A DNA stretch of 64,000 nucleotides from the NCBI RefSeq assembly GCF_017948485.1, contig NZ_JAFFSX010000020.1:144844-208843 (forward strand). The letters run 5' to 3'. Positions 16,563 to 25,535 of this stretch are shown piece after piece (the first letter of the stretch is position 1; every line of letters starts with the position of its first letter). A program made the translations under genes and the position numbers. This DNA is from Streptomyces sp. GESEQ-35. Lineage in GTDB: Bacteria; Actinomycetota; Actinomycetes; Streptomycetales; Streptomycetaceae. The notes under the pieces were generated by a model. It did no database searches, was not told the origin of the DNA, and worked only from the letters and a program-made list of their open reading frames with translations.

Positions 16563-18037
16563 GGCCTGTCCCCGAACCCGATGCAGACGTTCTTGGTCTG
16601 TGTGTAGCTCGCCAGCGCCTCCAGTCCCTTCTCCCGGCCCCAGCCGCTGTGCTTGTAGCCGCCGAAGGGGAGTTCGATACCGGTGCCGACGCCGGTGGCG
16701 TTGACGTAGACCTGGCCCGCGCGGATGCCCTCGGCCATGCGCAGGGCCTTGTCGATGTCGCGGGTCCAGACGTAGGAGGCCAAGCCGTACGGGGTGTCGT
16801 TGGCGATCGCGAGGGCTTCCTCGGCGTCGTCGAAGCCGATGACGGTGACGACCGGGCCGAAGATTTCCTCGCGGGCGCAACGGGCCTGGTTCGTCAGGCC
16901 GGTGAGGACGGTCGGCTCGATGTAGTAGCCGTCGGCGAGTTCGGGGTCGGCGGGGGCGCCGCCCCCCACGCGCACCTCGGCGCCCTCCTGCCGGGCCAGG
17001 TCCAAGTAGCCCTGGACGCGGTCGCGTTGGCGGGCGGCGACCAGCGGGCCGAGGTCGGGGTCGTCGAGGCCGGGGCCCAGCCTCAGCGAGGCGGCGTGCG
17101 CCACCAGCCTCTCGAGGAATTCCTCGGCGCCGCGCTGCAGCAGGATCCGGGTGCCGGCCGAGCAGGTCTGACCGGCGTTGCCGAAGGCGGATCCGGCGAC
17201 GGCGCCCAGGGCCAGGTCGAAGTCGGCGTCGGCGAAGACCACGACCGGTGACTTGCCGCCCAGCTCCACGACCGCGGGGACCACGTTGGCCGCGGCGGCC
17301 TGGGCGACCTTGATGCCCGTCGGGACCGAGCCGGTGAAGGTGACCTGGTCGATGCCCGGGTGCCCGGCGAGGGCGGCTCCGGTCTCGCCGTCGCCGGGGA
17401 CGACGTTGAGCACGCCGGGCGGCAGTCCGCACTCCAGGGCGATGCGGCCGATCTCCAGCGGGGTGAGCGGCGCTTCCGGGGAGGGCTTGAGTACGACCGT
17501 GCAGCCCGCCGCCAGTGCCGGGGCGGAGCCACGTGCGGTGTTCTGGAGCGGGTAGTTGAACGGGATGATCTGGCCGGAGACGCCGATCGGCTCCCGGACG
17601 GTGTAGTCGATCAGCCCCGGGCCCAGCGGGATCGTGCTGCCGCCGAGCTTGTCGGTGACGCCCGCGTAGAACTCGAAGTAGCGGGCGGCGGCCTCCACGT
17701 CGGCCCTCGCCTGACTCAGCGGCTTGCCGACGTCCCGGCTCTCCAGCCGGGCCAGGCGTTCGCCGTCGGCGCGGATCGCCTGGGCGATGCGGTTCAGCAG
17801 CCGACCCCGGTCCGCACTGCGCATCCGTGCCCAGTCGGGAGCCGTGAAGGCCGCGCGGGCCGCGGCCACCGCCCGGTCCACATCTGCCGCGCCGGCCAGG
17901 GCCAGCTCGGTGATCGCCGTCCCGTTCGACGGGTCGAGGACGGTGAAGGTGCGGCCGTCGACGGCGGGAATCCGCTTGCCGTCGATCAACAGCTCGGTCG
18001 GCATCCCGGTCGGCAGCTCCGTCAGGAAGTCGGTCAC
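16559..18037 (-). CDS. NAD(P)-dependent aldehyde dehydrogenase
   Basis: A 492-residue ALDH-superfamily enzyme. Signatures: PFNYPLQNTARGSAPALAAG cofactor region, VTFTGSVPTGIKVAQ, VVELGGKSPVVVFADAD with the general-base Glu, and NAGQTCSAGTR with the catalytic Cys. It oxidises an aldehyde, probably an amino-aldehyde or semialdehyde made by the aminotransferase or amine oxidases of this operon, to a carboxylate. The GTG at 18037 is chosen over longer frames because it has a GGGGGAG site and overlaps the preceding stop (GTGA). Length and motifs are normal. Confidence 0.92.
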   Translation of the reverse strand: MTDFLTELPTGMPTELLIDGKRIPAVDGRTFTVLDPSNGTAITELALAGAADVDRAVAAARAAFTAPDWARMRSADRGRLLNRIAQAIRADGERLARLESRDVGKPLSQARADVEAAARYFEFYAGVTDKLGGSTIPLGPGLIDYTVREPIGVSGQIIPFNYPLQNTARGSAPALAAGCTVVLKPSPEAPLTPLEIGRIALECGLPPGVLNVVPGDGETGAALAGHPGIDQVTFTGSVPTGIKVAQAAAANVVPAVVELGGKSPVVVFADADFDLALGAVAGSAFGNAGQTCSAGTRILLQRGAEEFLERLVAHAASLRLGPGLDDPDLGPLVAARQRDRVQGYLDLARQEGAEVRVGGGAPADPELADGYYIEPTVLTGLTNQARCAREEIFGPVVTVIGFDDAEEALAIANDTPYGLASYVWTRDIDKALRMAEGIRAGQVYVNATGVGTGIELPFGGYKHSGWGREKGLEALASYTQTKNVCIGFGDRP

Positions 18038-18987
18038 GGCTGGATCTCCCCCTGTGCCTCGCCGAAGATGACGACCTCGTCGCCGGGGTGGACGGTACGG
18101 ATCCTGCGCACCCACAGCACGATGCCGTCCTGCGGAGCCCGGACCTCTTCCAGCGTGTTGCCGTAGTGGTCGGTGATGTGGCCGATCAGGTCGCCCTCCT
18201 TGCAGTTCTCCCCCGGTTCGGCGTGCCCGACGAAGAAGCCTCCGGCGCCGGAGCGCGCGAAGGTGCCGGTGACCGCCGTGTACGTGTCGCGCAGCTCCGG
18301 CTCGCCGTCCGTCATGCCGAGTTGGCGCATGATGTTGCGCACCGAGCCGAGGTGCAGCTCGACCGTGGCTTCCCGGTAGGTGCCGCCGCCCGCCTCGATG
18401 GTGATCGCGGGCTTGCCCGCCGCGAGGGTGGGATGGCGTACCGTGCCGCCCCACTTGCCGCCCTTCCAGACCAGCTGGTGCCCGGCCGCCAGGCCGATGC
18501 CGGTGGCCAGGTCCTCGTAACCGCCCTGCACGATGACCAGCGGGGCGATCTCGCCGAAGGTGCCTCCGGTGTGCAGGTCCACGAGGGCGTCGATGGCGGG
18601 GACGACCTGCTCGACGAAGGTGGCGGCCAGGCGCAGGGAGTACGAGCCGTCCGCGTCGCCCGGGAAGATGCGGTTGAGGTTCAGGTGGTCGAGGCCGCTG
18701 GAGCGGGCGGCGGCCTCGAAGGCGGGGGTGTTCATGCAGGGGATGCCGACCAGGGTGCCGCGCAGCGTGGCCGGGTCGGTCTCGGCCAGGACGCGGCGGA
18801 CGGCCTCCTGGCCGTCGTACTCGTCGCCGTGGACGCCCGCGTCGACGCAGAGCACCGGGCCGGGCTCGACGCCGTTGACGACGATCAGCGGTATGCCGAG
18901 CTGCACGCCGTACGTGCTGGTACCGACCGGGATGAGGCCCTGGGCGCGCTCGCCGGGGGCGACGGTCAGCGGACCGATGGAGTACAT
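18034..18987 (-). CDS. succinylglutamate desuccinylase/aspartoacylase family amidohydrolase
   Basis: A 317-residue zinc carboxypeptidase-like deacylase. Metal ligands are visible as VHGDEYDGQEAV (His and Glu) and ALVDLHTGGTFGE (His). ITIEAGGGTYREA carries the likely catalytic Glu, and a C-terminal barrel (GNTLEEVRAPQDGIVLWVRR) follows. Family members hydrolyse N-acyl amino acids such as N-acetyl-diaminobutyrate (DoeB) or succinylglutamate. The ATG at 18987 follows GAAGGGAA; a GTG at 19011 overlapping the aminotransferase stop is an alternative. A second enzyme of this family lies at 24513-25529. Here it probably frees an amine for the aminotransferase. Confidence 0.85.
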   Translation of the reverse strand: MYSIGPLTVAPGERAQGLIPVGTSTYGVQLGIPLIVVNGVEPGPVLCVDAGVHGDEYDGQEAVRRVLAETDPATLRGTLVGIPCMNTPAFEAAARSSGLDHLNLNRIFPGDADGSYSLRLAATFVEQVVPAIDALVDLHTGGTFGEIAPLVIVQGGYEDLATGIGLAAGHQLVWKGGKWGGTVRHPTLAAGKPAITIEAGGGTYREATVELHLGSVRNIMRQLGMTDGEPELRDTYTAVTGTFARSGAGGFFVGHAEPGENCKEGDLIGHITDHYGNTLEEVRAPQDGIVLWVRRIRTVHPGDEVVIFGEAQGEIQP

Positions 18988-19007
18988 GCGGGGGTTCCCT
19001 TCGTGGA

Positions 19008-20399
19008 TCACAGGCGGGCGGACGCCTCGGCGAGGGTGTCCGCGATGATGTCGGCGATACGGTCGAGGAGTGCGCGGTCGCTGATCAGCGGGGGCGCGAT
19101 CTGGACCAGCGGGGCCGCACGGTTGTAGACGCGGGCGAGCAGGCCGGCCTCGCGCAGTCGACGCGGGATCAGGTCGGCGACGAGGGCGGCGCGGGCGGTG
19201 TCGCTGAAGCCGCCGTTCTCCTGGTCACCGACGAGTTCGCAGGCGTAGAAGAAGCCCGCGCCACGGACGTCACCGACGACCGGCAGGTCCGCGAGCGCCG
19301 CCATGCGTGTCGCAAGGTGGCCCTGGAGGGTGCGGACGTTGTCCAGGACCCGGTCCCGCTCCATGATCTCCAGGCTGCGCAGGGCGATGGCCGCGCTCAG
19401 CGGGTGCCCGGCGAAGGTGTAGCCGTGGTTGAGGACCGCGCCTGGCCGGTTGATGACGTCGACGACGGGGCCGCTGACCAGCGTCGCGCCCATGGGGGCG
19501 TATCCGGCGGTGATGCCCTTGGCCACGGTGACGATGTCGGGGCGGGCACCGTAGCGGTCGCCGCCGAACCACTCCCCCAGCCGACCGAACGCGGTGATCA
19601 CCTCGTCGGCGACCAGCAGGAAGCCGTACCGGTCGGCCAGCGCGCGCAGCCCCGGCCAGTACCCCTCCGGCGGGGTGATGCACCCGCCGCGGTTCTGCAC
19701 CGGTTCGGCGATCAGCATGGCGACCGTCTCCGGGCCCTCGGCCAGGATCGCGGCCTCCAGCTCGGCGAGCAGGCGGGCCGTGAACACCTCGTCGTCGGCG
19801 TACTCGGGGGCGAGGCCGAAGCGGTTGGTGTCGGACACGAACCGGGTGTCGATCGCCGGGGGCCCGTACGGCTCCTTCAGACCGGGGTCGTCGGTGAACG
19901 ACAGGGTGCCGATGGTCAGCCCGTGGTAGGCGCCGCGCCGGGCGATCGCCTTGGTGCGGCCCGGTTCGCCGCGCAGCCAGTGGTATCTGCGGGCGATCTT
20001 CCAGGCCGCCTCCACGGCTTCGGCGCCGCCGCCGGAGAAGAAGGTGTGCTCGATGTCGACGGGGGCGATCCGGGACAGCCGCTCGGCGAGTTCGATGGCT
20101 GCCGGGTGCGCGGAGGCGGACCACAGCGGGCTGAAGCACAGGTCGCGCAGCTGCCGTTCGGCCGCCTCGGCGAACTCGGCGGCGTAGGAGTAGCCGAGTT
20201 GGCAGCAGTACAGGCCGGACAGTCCGTCTATGTAGCGTCTGCCGTCGGTGTCTTCGAGGTACGGCCCGTCGCCGCGCTCCACGACGAACAGGTCCTCGCC
20301 GCCGGGGCCGAGCGAGCCGTTGGGGGTCATGTTCAGGAGCAGATGCCTGGTCGCGGTGGCGGCGACTCCGGCTGCCGGGGTGCGGGTGCTGGTGGTCAT
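19008..20399 (-). CDS. class III PLP-dependent aminotransferase
   Basis: A 463-residue omega-type transaminase. Expected features are in order: GRRYIDGLSGLYCCQLGYSY, the Gly-rich FFSGGGAEAVEAAWKIAR near residue 110, AIARRGAYHGLTIGTLSF, the PLP-ring Asp in LLVADEVITAFGRLGEW, and the Schiff-base Lys in IVTVAKGITAGYAPMGA near residue 290. It would move an amino group from a terminal amine or beta-amino acid to a keto acid, giving an aldehyde for the ALDH. The ATG at 20399 overlaps the permease stop (ATGA), so import and catabolism are translationally linked. Confidence 0.92.
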   Translation of the reverse strand: MTTSTRTPAAGVAATATRHLLLNMTPNGSLGPGGEDLFVVERGDGPYLEDTDGRRYIDGLSGLYCCQLGYSYAAEFAEAAERQLRDLCFSPLWSASAHPAAIELAERLSRIAPVDIEHTFFSGGGAEAVEAAWKIARRYHWLRGEPGRTKAIARRGAYHGLTIGTLSFTDDPGLKEPYGPPAIDTRFVSDTNRFGLAPEYADDEVFTARLLAELEAAILAEGPETVAMLIAEPVQNRGGCITPPEGYWPGLRALADRYGFLLVADEVITAFGRLGEWFGGDRYGARPDIVTVAKGITAGYAPMGATLVSGPVVDVINRPGAVLNHGYTFAGHPLSAAIALRSLEIMERDRVLDNVRTLQGHLATRMAALADLPVVGDVRGAGFFYACELVGDQENGGFSDTARAALVADLIPRRLREAGLLARVYNRAAPLVQIAPPLISDRALLDRIADIIADTLAEASARL

Positions 20400-21271
20400 G
20401 GGGTTTCGCCTCCGGCGCTTCCGGTGGCGAGGCCGACTGCGGGCTCGGTCGGCAGCAGGCCGTCCTGTCTGCCGGAGCCGCCGAGCATGCGCACCACGCT
20501 GACCAGTGCGAGGGCCACCACGGCCACGGCGATGATCAGTGCGCTGACGGCGGTCACCGACGGATCGACGTCGTACTGGAGGACGTTGAACATCTCGACC
20601 GGCAGGGTCACGGTGCCCACGGAGGACAGGAACTGCGAGACGAAGAACTCGTCGAAGCTGGTGATGAAGGAGAAGACCGCTGCGGCGACGACTCCGGGCA
20701 TGGCCAGCGGGAAGGTGATGCGCCGGGCGACGGTGAGGCGGCCCGCGCCCATGCTGGCGGCGGCGTCCTCCAGCCGTTCGTCGATGCCCTTCAATGTGGC
20801 CATCAGGATCATCACGGCGATCGGCGAGGCGAGCACGGTGTGGCCGAGGGCGATGGCGATCGGGCTGCCGAGCATCGCGGCGGGTTCGAAGAGGAGGAAC
20901 AGGCCCAGGGCGATGACGATCTGGGGGATGACCAGGGGTGCCAGCACCAGGCCGTAGACCGCCGAGCGCAGCGGGAGTTCGCTGCGGACCAGGGCCGTCG
21001 CCGCGGTCATGCCCAGGATCAGGGAGAACACCGTGGTCAGCGCGGCGACCAGGGCGCTCAGGGAGAGCGCGGCCGGCCATTTGCTGCCGTCCGCGAACAG
21101 CTGCTGGTACCAGCCGAGCGTCCAGGAGTCCGGCGGGAAGGAGCCGAAGGCGTCCTTGCCGAAGGAGGTGACGACGATGACGGTGATCGGCAGGGCCAGG
21201 AACAACAGGATGAGCGTGGACAGAACCGTGAGGGTGATCCGGCCGGCCAGGGTGGAACGGAGCTCGATCAT
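20396..21271 (-). CDS. ABC transporter permease (PotC type)
   Basis: A 291-residue inner-membrane permease with six spans. The EAA coupling loop is visible as EDAAASMGAGRLTVARRITF. FITSFDEFFVSQFLSSVGTV is typical of PotC-class spermidine/putrescine permeases. The ATG at 21271 overlaps the preceding permease stop (ATGA). It pairs with the next permease, the PotA-like ATPase and the PotD-like binding protein to form an importer of a small cationic or amino compound. Confidence 0.9.
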   Translation of the reverse strand: MIELRSTLAGRITLTVLSTLILLFLALPITVIVVTSFGKDAFGSFPPDSWTLGWYQQLFADGSKWPAALSLSALVAALTTVFSLILGMTAATALVRSELPLRSAVYGLVLAPLVIPQIVIALGLFLLFEPAAMLGSPIAIALGHTVLASPIAVMILMATLKGIDERLEDAAASMGAGRLTVARRITFPLAMPGVVAAAVFSFITSFDEFFVSQFLSSVGTVTLPVEMFNVLQYDVDPSVTAVSALIIAVAVVALALVSVVRMLGGSGRQDGLLPTEPAVGLATGSAGGETP

Positions 21272-22194
21272 GAGGCCGCACCCCGATTCCGGTAGGCCTC
21301 GCGCGCCGACTTCAGCAGCCTCAACAGCAGCAGTCCGGCGAAGGTGAGCAGCAGCAGGATGATGCCGAGGGCGGAGGCGCCGTTCCACTGGTTCTGCTTC
21401 ATCACCTGCTCGTCGATGAGCGAGGCGACCATGGTCTGCTTCTCGCCGCCCATGAGTGCGGGGGTGAGGTAGTAGCCGAGGCAGAGGATGAAGCACAGGA
21501 CGCCCGCGTTGACCAACCCGGGTGCCACCAGCGGCAGATAGACCCGCCGGAAGATCGTCACCCGCCCCGCGCCCATGCTGGCCGCCGCGGCGAGCAGCCG
21601 CCGGTCGATGCCGCGCATCACGGCGTACAGCAGAAGCACGGTGTACGGCAGCATGACCGCCGTGGTGCCGATGACGACGCCGAGTTCGTTGTACAGCAAC
21701 TGGTAGGGCGCGCCCGGGAAGTGAATGCTCGTCAGGGCGTTGTTCACCACGCCGTGTTCGCCGAGCAGGATGATCCAGCCGTAGGTGCGCACCAGGGCAC
21801 TGACGAAGTGCGGGACGACGACCACCAGCATCACCAGGCCGGCCCACAAGGGCTTGAGGCGGGACACCGCGGCGGCCAGCAGGAAGCCGACGACGAGACT
21901 GAGCAGTGAGGTTTCGGCGGAGATGCGCAGGGTCGTGAGCAGGATCTCCAGGTTGGCGCCGCGGAATGCATCGGCGTACCAGTGGAGTGTCCAGCCGCCC
22001 GTCTCGCCCTTGAGGCTGAGGAGGAGGGTGCTGAAGATCGGGTAGACGAAGAGGATCAGCAGGTAGACGACGACGGGGGTGGCGTTGAGCAGCCCGAAGC
22101 GGGTGCGGCGGTCCGACAGCACGCGGCGCGGGCGGCGGCCGGGTGGGGCGGTGGGCGCTGGTTTCGGCGCGAGGGCGGTTGCGGTCATGGTCAC
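21268..22194 (-). CDS. ABC transporter permease (PotB type)
   Basis: A 308-residue permease with a Pro-rich cytosolic start and six membrane spans (PVVVYLLILFVYPIFSTLLL first). The EAA loop is LAAAASMGAGRVTIFRRVYL. The order ATPase, PotB-like, PotC-like is the classical Pot arrangement. The GTG at 22194 overlaps the ATPase stop (GTGA); an ATG six bases downstream is an alternative start. Confidence 0.9.
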   Translation of the reverse strand: MTMTATALAPKPAPTAPPGRRPRRVLSDRRTRFGLLNATPVVVYLLILFVYPIFSTLLLSLKGETGGWTLHWYADAFRGANLEILLTTLRISAETSLLSLVVGFLLAAAVSRLKPLWAGLVMLVVVVPHFVSALVRTYGWIILLGEHGVVNNALTSIHFPGAPYQLLYNELGVVIGTTAVMLPYTVLLLYAVMRGIDRRLLAAAASMGAGRVTIFRRVYLPLVAPGLVNAGVLCFILCLGYYLTPALMGGEKQTMVASLIDEQVMKQNQWNGASALGIILLLLTFAGLLLLRLLKSAREAYRNRGAAS

Positions 22195-23309
22195 GCCCCC
22201 TCGTCCGGTTCCGGGAAGACGGTCACGTCACCTGCGGCGGCGGTCAGGCCCACGCGTTCGCCGACGGCCGGGGCGCGGCCGGCCGGGAGTTCCAGCCGGA
22301 CGGGTTCGCCGTCGCCGCGGACGGTGGCCCGCACGAGCGTGCCGACGTAGGTGACCGTCTCCACCGTCGACGTACAGAACCCGTCACCGGGCGGACACAG
22401 CGCGAGCCTGCCGGGCTGGACCGCGGCGCGGACGCGGGCATTCTTCGGGAGGGGTTGCGGGCGCGCCTTCAACAGGCCTCCGCTGTCGAGCCGTACGAGA
22501 ACGTGGTCCGCCGTCTGCTCGGTCACCTGACCCGGCAGGAAGTTGGCCGCACCGAGGAAGTCGGCGACGAACGGGGTGCGCGGGCGCTCGAAGAGTTCTC
22601 GCGGGGTGTCGAACTGGTCGATGCGGCCGTCCCTCATCACCGCGATGCGGTCGGAGAGGACCAGCGCCTCTTCCTGATCATGCGTCACATAGATGACGGT
22701 CAGGCCCAGTTCGCGCTGGATGCGCTTGATCTCGGTCTGGAGCTGGTCGCGCAGCTTCTTGTCGAGGGCACCGAGCGGTTCGTCCATGAGGATCACCGGC
22801 GGCCGGTACACCAGGGCCCGGCACAGCGCGACCCGCTGCTGCTGGCCGCCGGACAGCTCGCGCGGACGCCGGCGTGCCATGCCCGACAGACCGGCCATCT
22901 CCAGGGTCTCGCCGACCCGGCGCCCCAGCTCCGCCTTCGGCACCCCGCGCAGTTGCAGCGGGAAGGCCACGTTCTCCCAGACCGACATGTGCGGGAAGAG
23001 CAGGTACTGCTGGAAGACGAACCCCAGTCCCCGCTTCTGCGGAGCCAGTCGGGTCACGTCACGCCCGCCTACGACGACGCTGCCGGAGTCGGGCTCGCAG
23101 AACCCGGCGATGATCATCAGGGTGGTCGTCTTGCCGGAGCCGGAGGCCCCGAGGAAGGTGACGAACTCGCCCGCCGCGATCTCCATGGAGACCTCGTCGA
23201 CCGCGGTGACCTGACCGTACGTCTTGCGAACTCCCTTGACGGACAGGGGTTTTCCGGTGCCCGGCGGTGAGACCACCGCCGGCTCGGGCTTCACGTCGAG
23301 ATCAGGCAT
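22191..23309 (-). CDS. ABC transporter ATP-binding protein (PotA type)
   Basis: A 372-residue ATPase. Walker A is LGASGSGKTTT, the Q-loop is FVFQQYLLFPHM, the signature is LSGGQQQRVALCRAL, Walker B is PPVILMDEPLGALD, and the switch His is in VIYVTHDQEEAL. A C-terminal TOBE domain of about 100 residues (VRAAVQPGRLALCPPGDG, VTYVGTLVRATV) is normal for the PotA/UgpC class. Its start overlaps the end of the binding-protein gene by eight bases. It powers the uptake of the operon's substrate. Confidence 0.92.
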   Translation of the reverse strand: MPDLDVKPEPAVVSPPGTGKPLSVKGVRKTYGQVTAVDEVSMEIAAGEFVTFLGASGSGKTTTLMIIAGFCEPDSGSVVVGGRDVTRLAPQKRGLGFVFQQYLLFPHMSVWENVAFPLQLRGVPKAELGRRVGETLEMAGLSGMARRRPRELSGGQQQRVALCRALVYRPPVILMDEPLGALDKKLRDQLQTEIKRIQRELGLTVIYVTHDQEEALVLSDRIAVMRDGRIDQFDTPRELFERPRTPFVADFLGAANFLPGQVTEQTADHVLVRLDSGGLLKARPQPLPKNARVRAAVQPGRLALCPPGDGFCTSTVETVTYVGTLVRATVRGDGEPVRLELPAGRAPAVGERVGLTAAAGDVTVFPEPDEGA

Positions 23310-24405
23310 GTGTCCACTCCTGCCAGCGCTTGGCGACGGCATCCTGGTTGTCGTGCCACCACTCGATGTCCAGGTCGAAGCCGGATTCCAGATGCTCGGG
23401 TGAACTCGCCAGGTTCGAGGCCGACGCGCTGGAGAGCTTCTTGTAGGCGGCGGGCACGGACGGGGCCATCGGATAGATCTCGGCGAAGGCGGCCTGCACT
23501 TCGGGCCGCAGCGAGAAGTCGATGAGCTGGTAGGCGGCATCGATGTTCGCGGCGCCCTTGGGGATGCCCCAGGCGTTGCTCTGCCTGCGGGCGCCGTTCC
23601 ACTGGTAGGCGAGCGGGGAGCCCTGCTTGATCAGAGCGTCGAGGCGGCCGTGCCACACACTGGAGGCGACCACCTCCTCGCGGCCCAGCAGGACTCCCGG
23701 CAGGGCGCCGGTGTCCCAGAACTTCTTGACCGAGCCCTTGATCTCGTCGAGCACCCGGAAGGCCCGGTCCACGTCGAGCGGATAGAGCTGGTCGAGCGCC
23801 ACACCGTCGGCGAGGAGGGCGAACTCCAGCTCGGGCAGGTCCGCGTCCACGCTCTGGAGGGCGCGGGCACCCGCAAACGCCTTGGTGTCCCAGAAGTCCG
23901 CCCACGAGGAGGGCTTCTTTCCCCCGAACGCGTCGGTGCGGTACGCCATGACGCTGGCCCAGTAGTTCTTGCCGACGGCGTTGGAGCGGATCAGGGACTT
24001 GGCGATCCCGGCGTTCTTGTAGTTCTTCAGCCGGTCGAAGTCCAGGTCCTCGGTCGCGCCCTCCTTGTCGAAGCGCAGGTAGTCGGGCATCGAGTCGTCG
24101 ATCACGTCGAACTGCGGCCGACCCTGTTTGATCTGGGCGAGCATCTGCGCGTACTGGATGTTCACCACCTCGACCTGGATGCCGGTCTCCTTGGTGAACG
24201 GGTCGTAGATGGCCTTCTGGTTGGCGTCGCCGTAGGTGCCGCCGCTGTTGCGGACGACAAGCGTCTTCGAGTTCTTGTCGTCGCCGCTGCCGACGTTCCG
24301 GCTGGTGCCGGTGCCGCACGCGGTGAGCGAGGTGGCGGCGACGCCTGCCGCGACTGCGCCGACGCCACGCAGGAACACTCTGCGGTCTATCCGGACATCT
24401 CTCAC
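23302..24405 (-). CDS. extracellular solute-binding lipoprotein (PotD type)
   Basis: A 367-residue binding protein. The start (VRIDRRVFLRGVGAVAAG) carries a twin-arginine motif and ends in the lipobox SLTAC, so it is a Tat-exported lipoprotein held on the outer face of the membrane. The mature part begins TLVVRNSGGTYGDANQKAIY, a PotD/family-1 spermidine-putrescine-like fold, and later has RRQSNAWGIPKGAANIDAAY. The GTG at 24405 is chosen for its AGGAGG site eight bases upstream. A 107-base gap separates it from the second deacylase gene. It gives the importer its specificity. Confidence 0.9.
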   Translation of the reverse strand: MRDVRIDRRVFLRGVGAVAAGVAATSLTACGTGTSRNVGSGDDKNSKTLVVRNSGGTYGDANQKAIYDPFTKETGIQVEVVNIQYAQMLAQIKQGRPQFDVIDDSMPDYLRFDKEGATEDLDFDRLKNYKNAGIAKSLIRSNAVGKNYWASVMAYRTDAFGGKKPSSWADFWDTKAFAGARALQSVDADLPELEFALLADGVALDQLYPLDVDRAFRVLDEIKGSVKKFWDTGALPGVLLGREEVVASSVWHGRLDALIKQGSPLAYQWNGARRQSNAWGIPKGAANIDAAYQLIDFSLRPEVQAAFAEIYPMAPSVPAAYKKLSSASASNLASSPEHLESGFDLDIEWWHDNQDAVAKRWQEWTHA

Positions 24406-24512
24406 CGGGGGGCCTCCTGGGGATGCGGTTCTTGAAGCGAGGGACTGTGGGAATGCATGCCAGTGGGGGGCGTTCGTGCCGTGCGGGGAAGGATCGGCGG
24501 GGGGGGCGGGTG

Positions 24513-25529
24513 TCAGCCGTCCGCGTTCTGGGGTGCGGGTGCGGCGATGGCCGCCAGTTCGGCGCCGGGGGCGACGGTGAGTCCGGTCATGCCGTAGAGG
24601 ATCCGTCCGGTGGCGTCCGCCGTGACCTTGTGCTCGGTGCCGTCGAGAGGGTCGAGCACCCGGCCGATGCTCTGGCCTTCGGTCACGTCGTCGCCGGGGG
24701 CGAAGTCCGGGAACCACAGGCCGGAGGCGGGGGATTCCACGAATGCGGCCCACACCCACTCGCGCCGCGGTGCGGTGGCCTGTCCGGTGGGCTCGGTGTC
24801 CTCGGGGTCGGTGATCCCGAGGTGGTGCAGCAGCCGGTGCAGACCGTCGAGCAGCCTCCGCACCGTCGTGGCCTCGCGGTCGCCGCCCTGGCCGGTCTCG
24901 ATGAGGATGGCCGGGATACCCCGGCGGGCCGCTGCGGCGTGGCTGTTGCCGCCGCTCGCGTCGGTGCCGAGCACGACCCGTTCGTACCCGACGGCGTGGG
25001 CCATGTCCCGTGTCTTCGCATCCAGTTCGGGGTCGGCCGTGAGGCGGTATCCGACGAAGTCCAGCAGGAACCCGTCGATCCCGCCGCTGTGCAGGTCGGC
25101 GTACGCGTCGGCGCCGGCGAGCAGGTTCTCGAACAGCCAGGCGGCCATCCGCTGGGTGGGACCGCCGGCCGGGTCGCCGGGGAAGATCCGGTTGATGTTC
25201 ACCCCGTCGAGTGGGGAGATGCCGAGACGTCCCTGGTAGACGGCCGGGGGGTTGGACACGGGGCAGATCACGACCTGGCCGCTCACCTGCTCGGGCCGCA
25301 GCAGGTTCGCAAGCTGCGAGGCGGCTGCGACGCCGATGAACTCGCCGCCGTGCACTCCCCCCGTGAGCACGACCCTGGGTCCCGGACGCGCGCCGTTCAC
25401 CAGGATCACGGGAACGTCCACCGTGACGGGGCCGAGGTCCACGGCCACGGTGCCGCGGGTCTTGGCGCCGGGCTCGGCGCGCAGCGCGCCGACGGTCAGG
25501 TCCTGTGAGGTCGTCGTGTCGTGGGTCAT
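24513..25529 (-). CDS. second aspartoacylase/succinylglutamate desuccinylase family enzyme
   Basis: A 338-residue zinc-dependent deacylase related to the enzyme at 18034-18987 but clearly diverged. Metal site: TGGVHGGEFIGVAAAS (His, Glu) and YADLHSGGIDGFLLDF (His). The catalytic Glu is in AILIETGQGGDREA. GVNINRIFPGDPAGGPTQRM is conserved between the two copies. The C-terminal part (DPLDGTEHKVTADATGRILY) is the usual beta barrel. Two copies in one operon suggest two acyl groups, or two successive amide substrates. It lies six bases after the amine oxidase gene. Confidence 0.85.
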   Translation of the reverse strand: MTHDTTTSQDLTVGALRAEPGAKTRGTVAVDLGPVTVDVPVILVNGARPGPRVVLTGGVHGGEFIGVAAASQLANLLRPEQVSGQVVICPVSNPPAVYQGRLGISPLDGVNINRIFPGDPAGGPTQRMAAWLFENLLAGADAYADLHSGGIDGFLLDFVGYRLTADPELDAKTRDMAHAVGYERVVLGTDASGGNSHAAAARRGIPAILIETGQGGDREATTVRRLLDGLHRLLHHLGITDPEDTEPTGQATAPRREWVWAAFVESPASGLWFPDFAPGDDVTEGQSIGRVLDPLDGTEHKVTADATGRILYGMTGLTVAPGAELAAIAAPAPQNADG

Positions 25530-25535
25530 CGGGGG

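Noticed and set aside
15582..16607. 341-codon plus-strand frame opposite the aldo/keto reductase
   Set aside because: Gly/Val/Gln-rich shadow; the minus strand has the catalytic tetrad.
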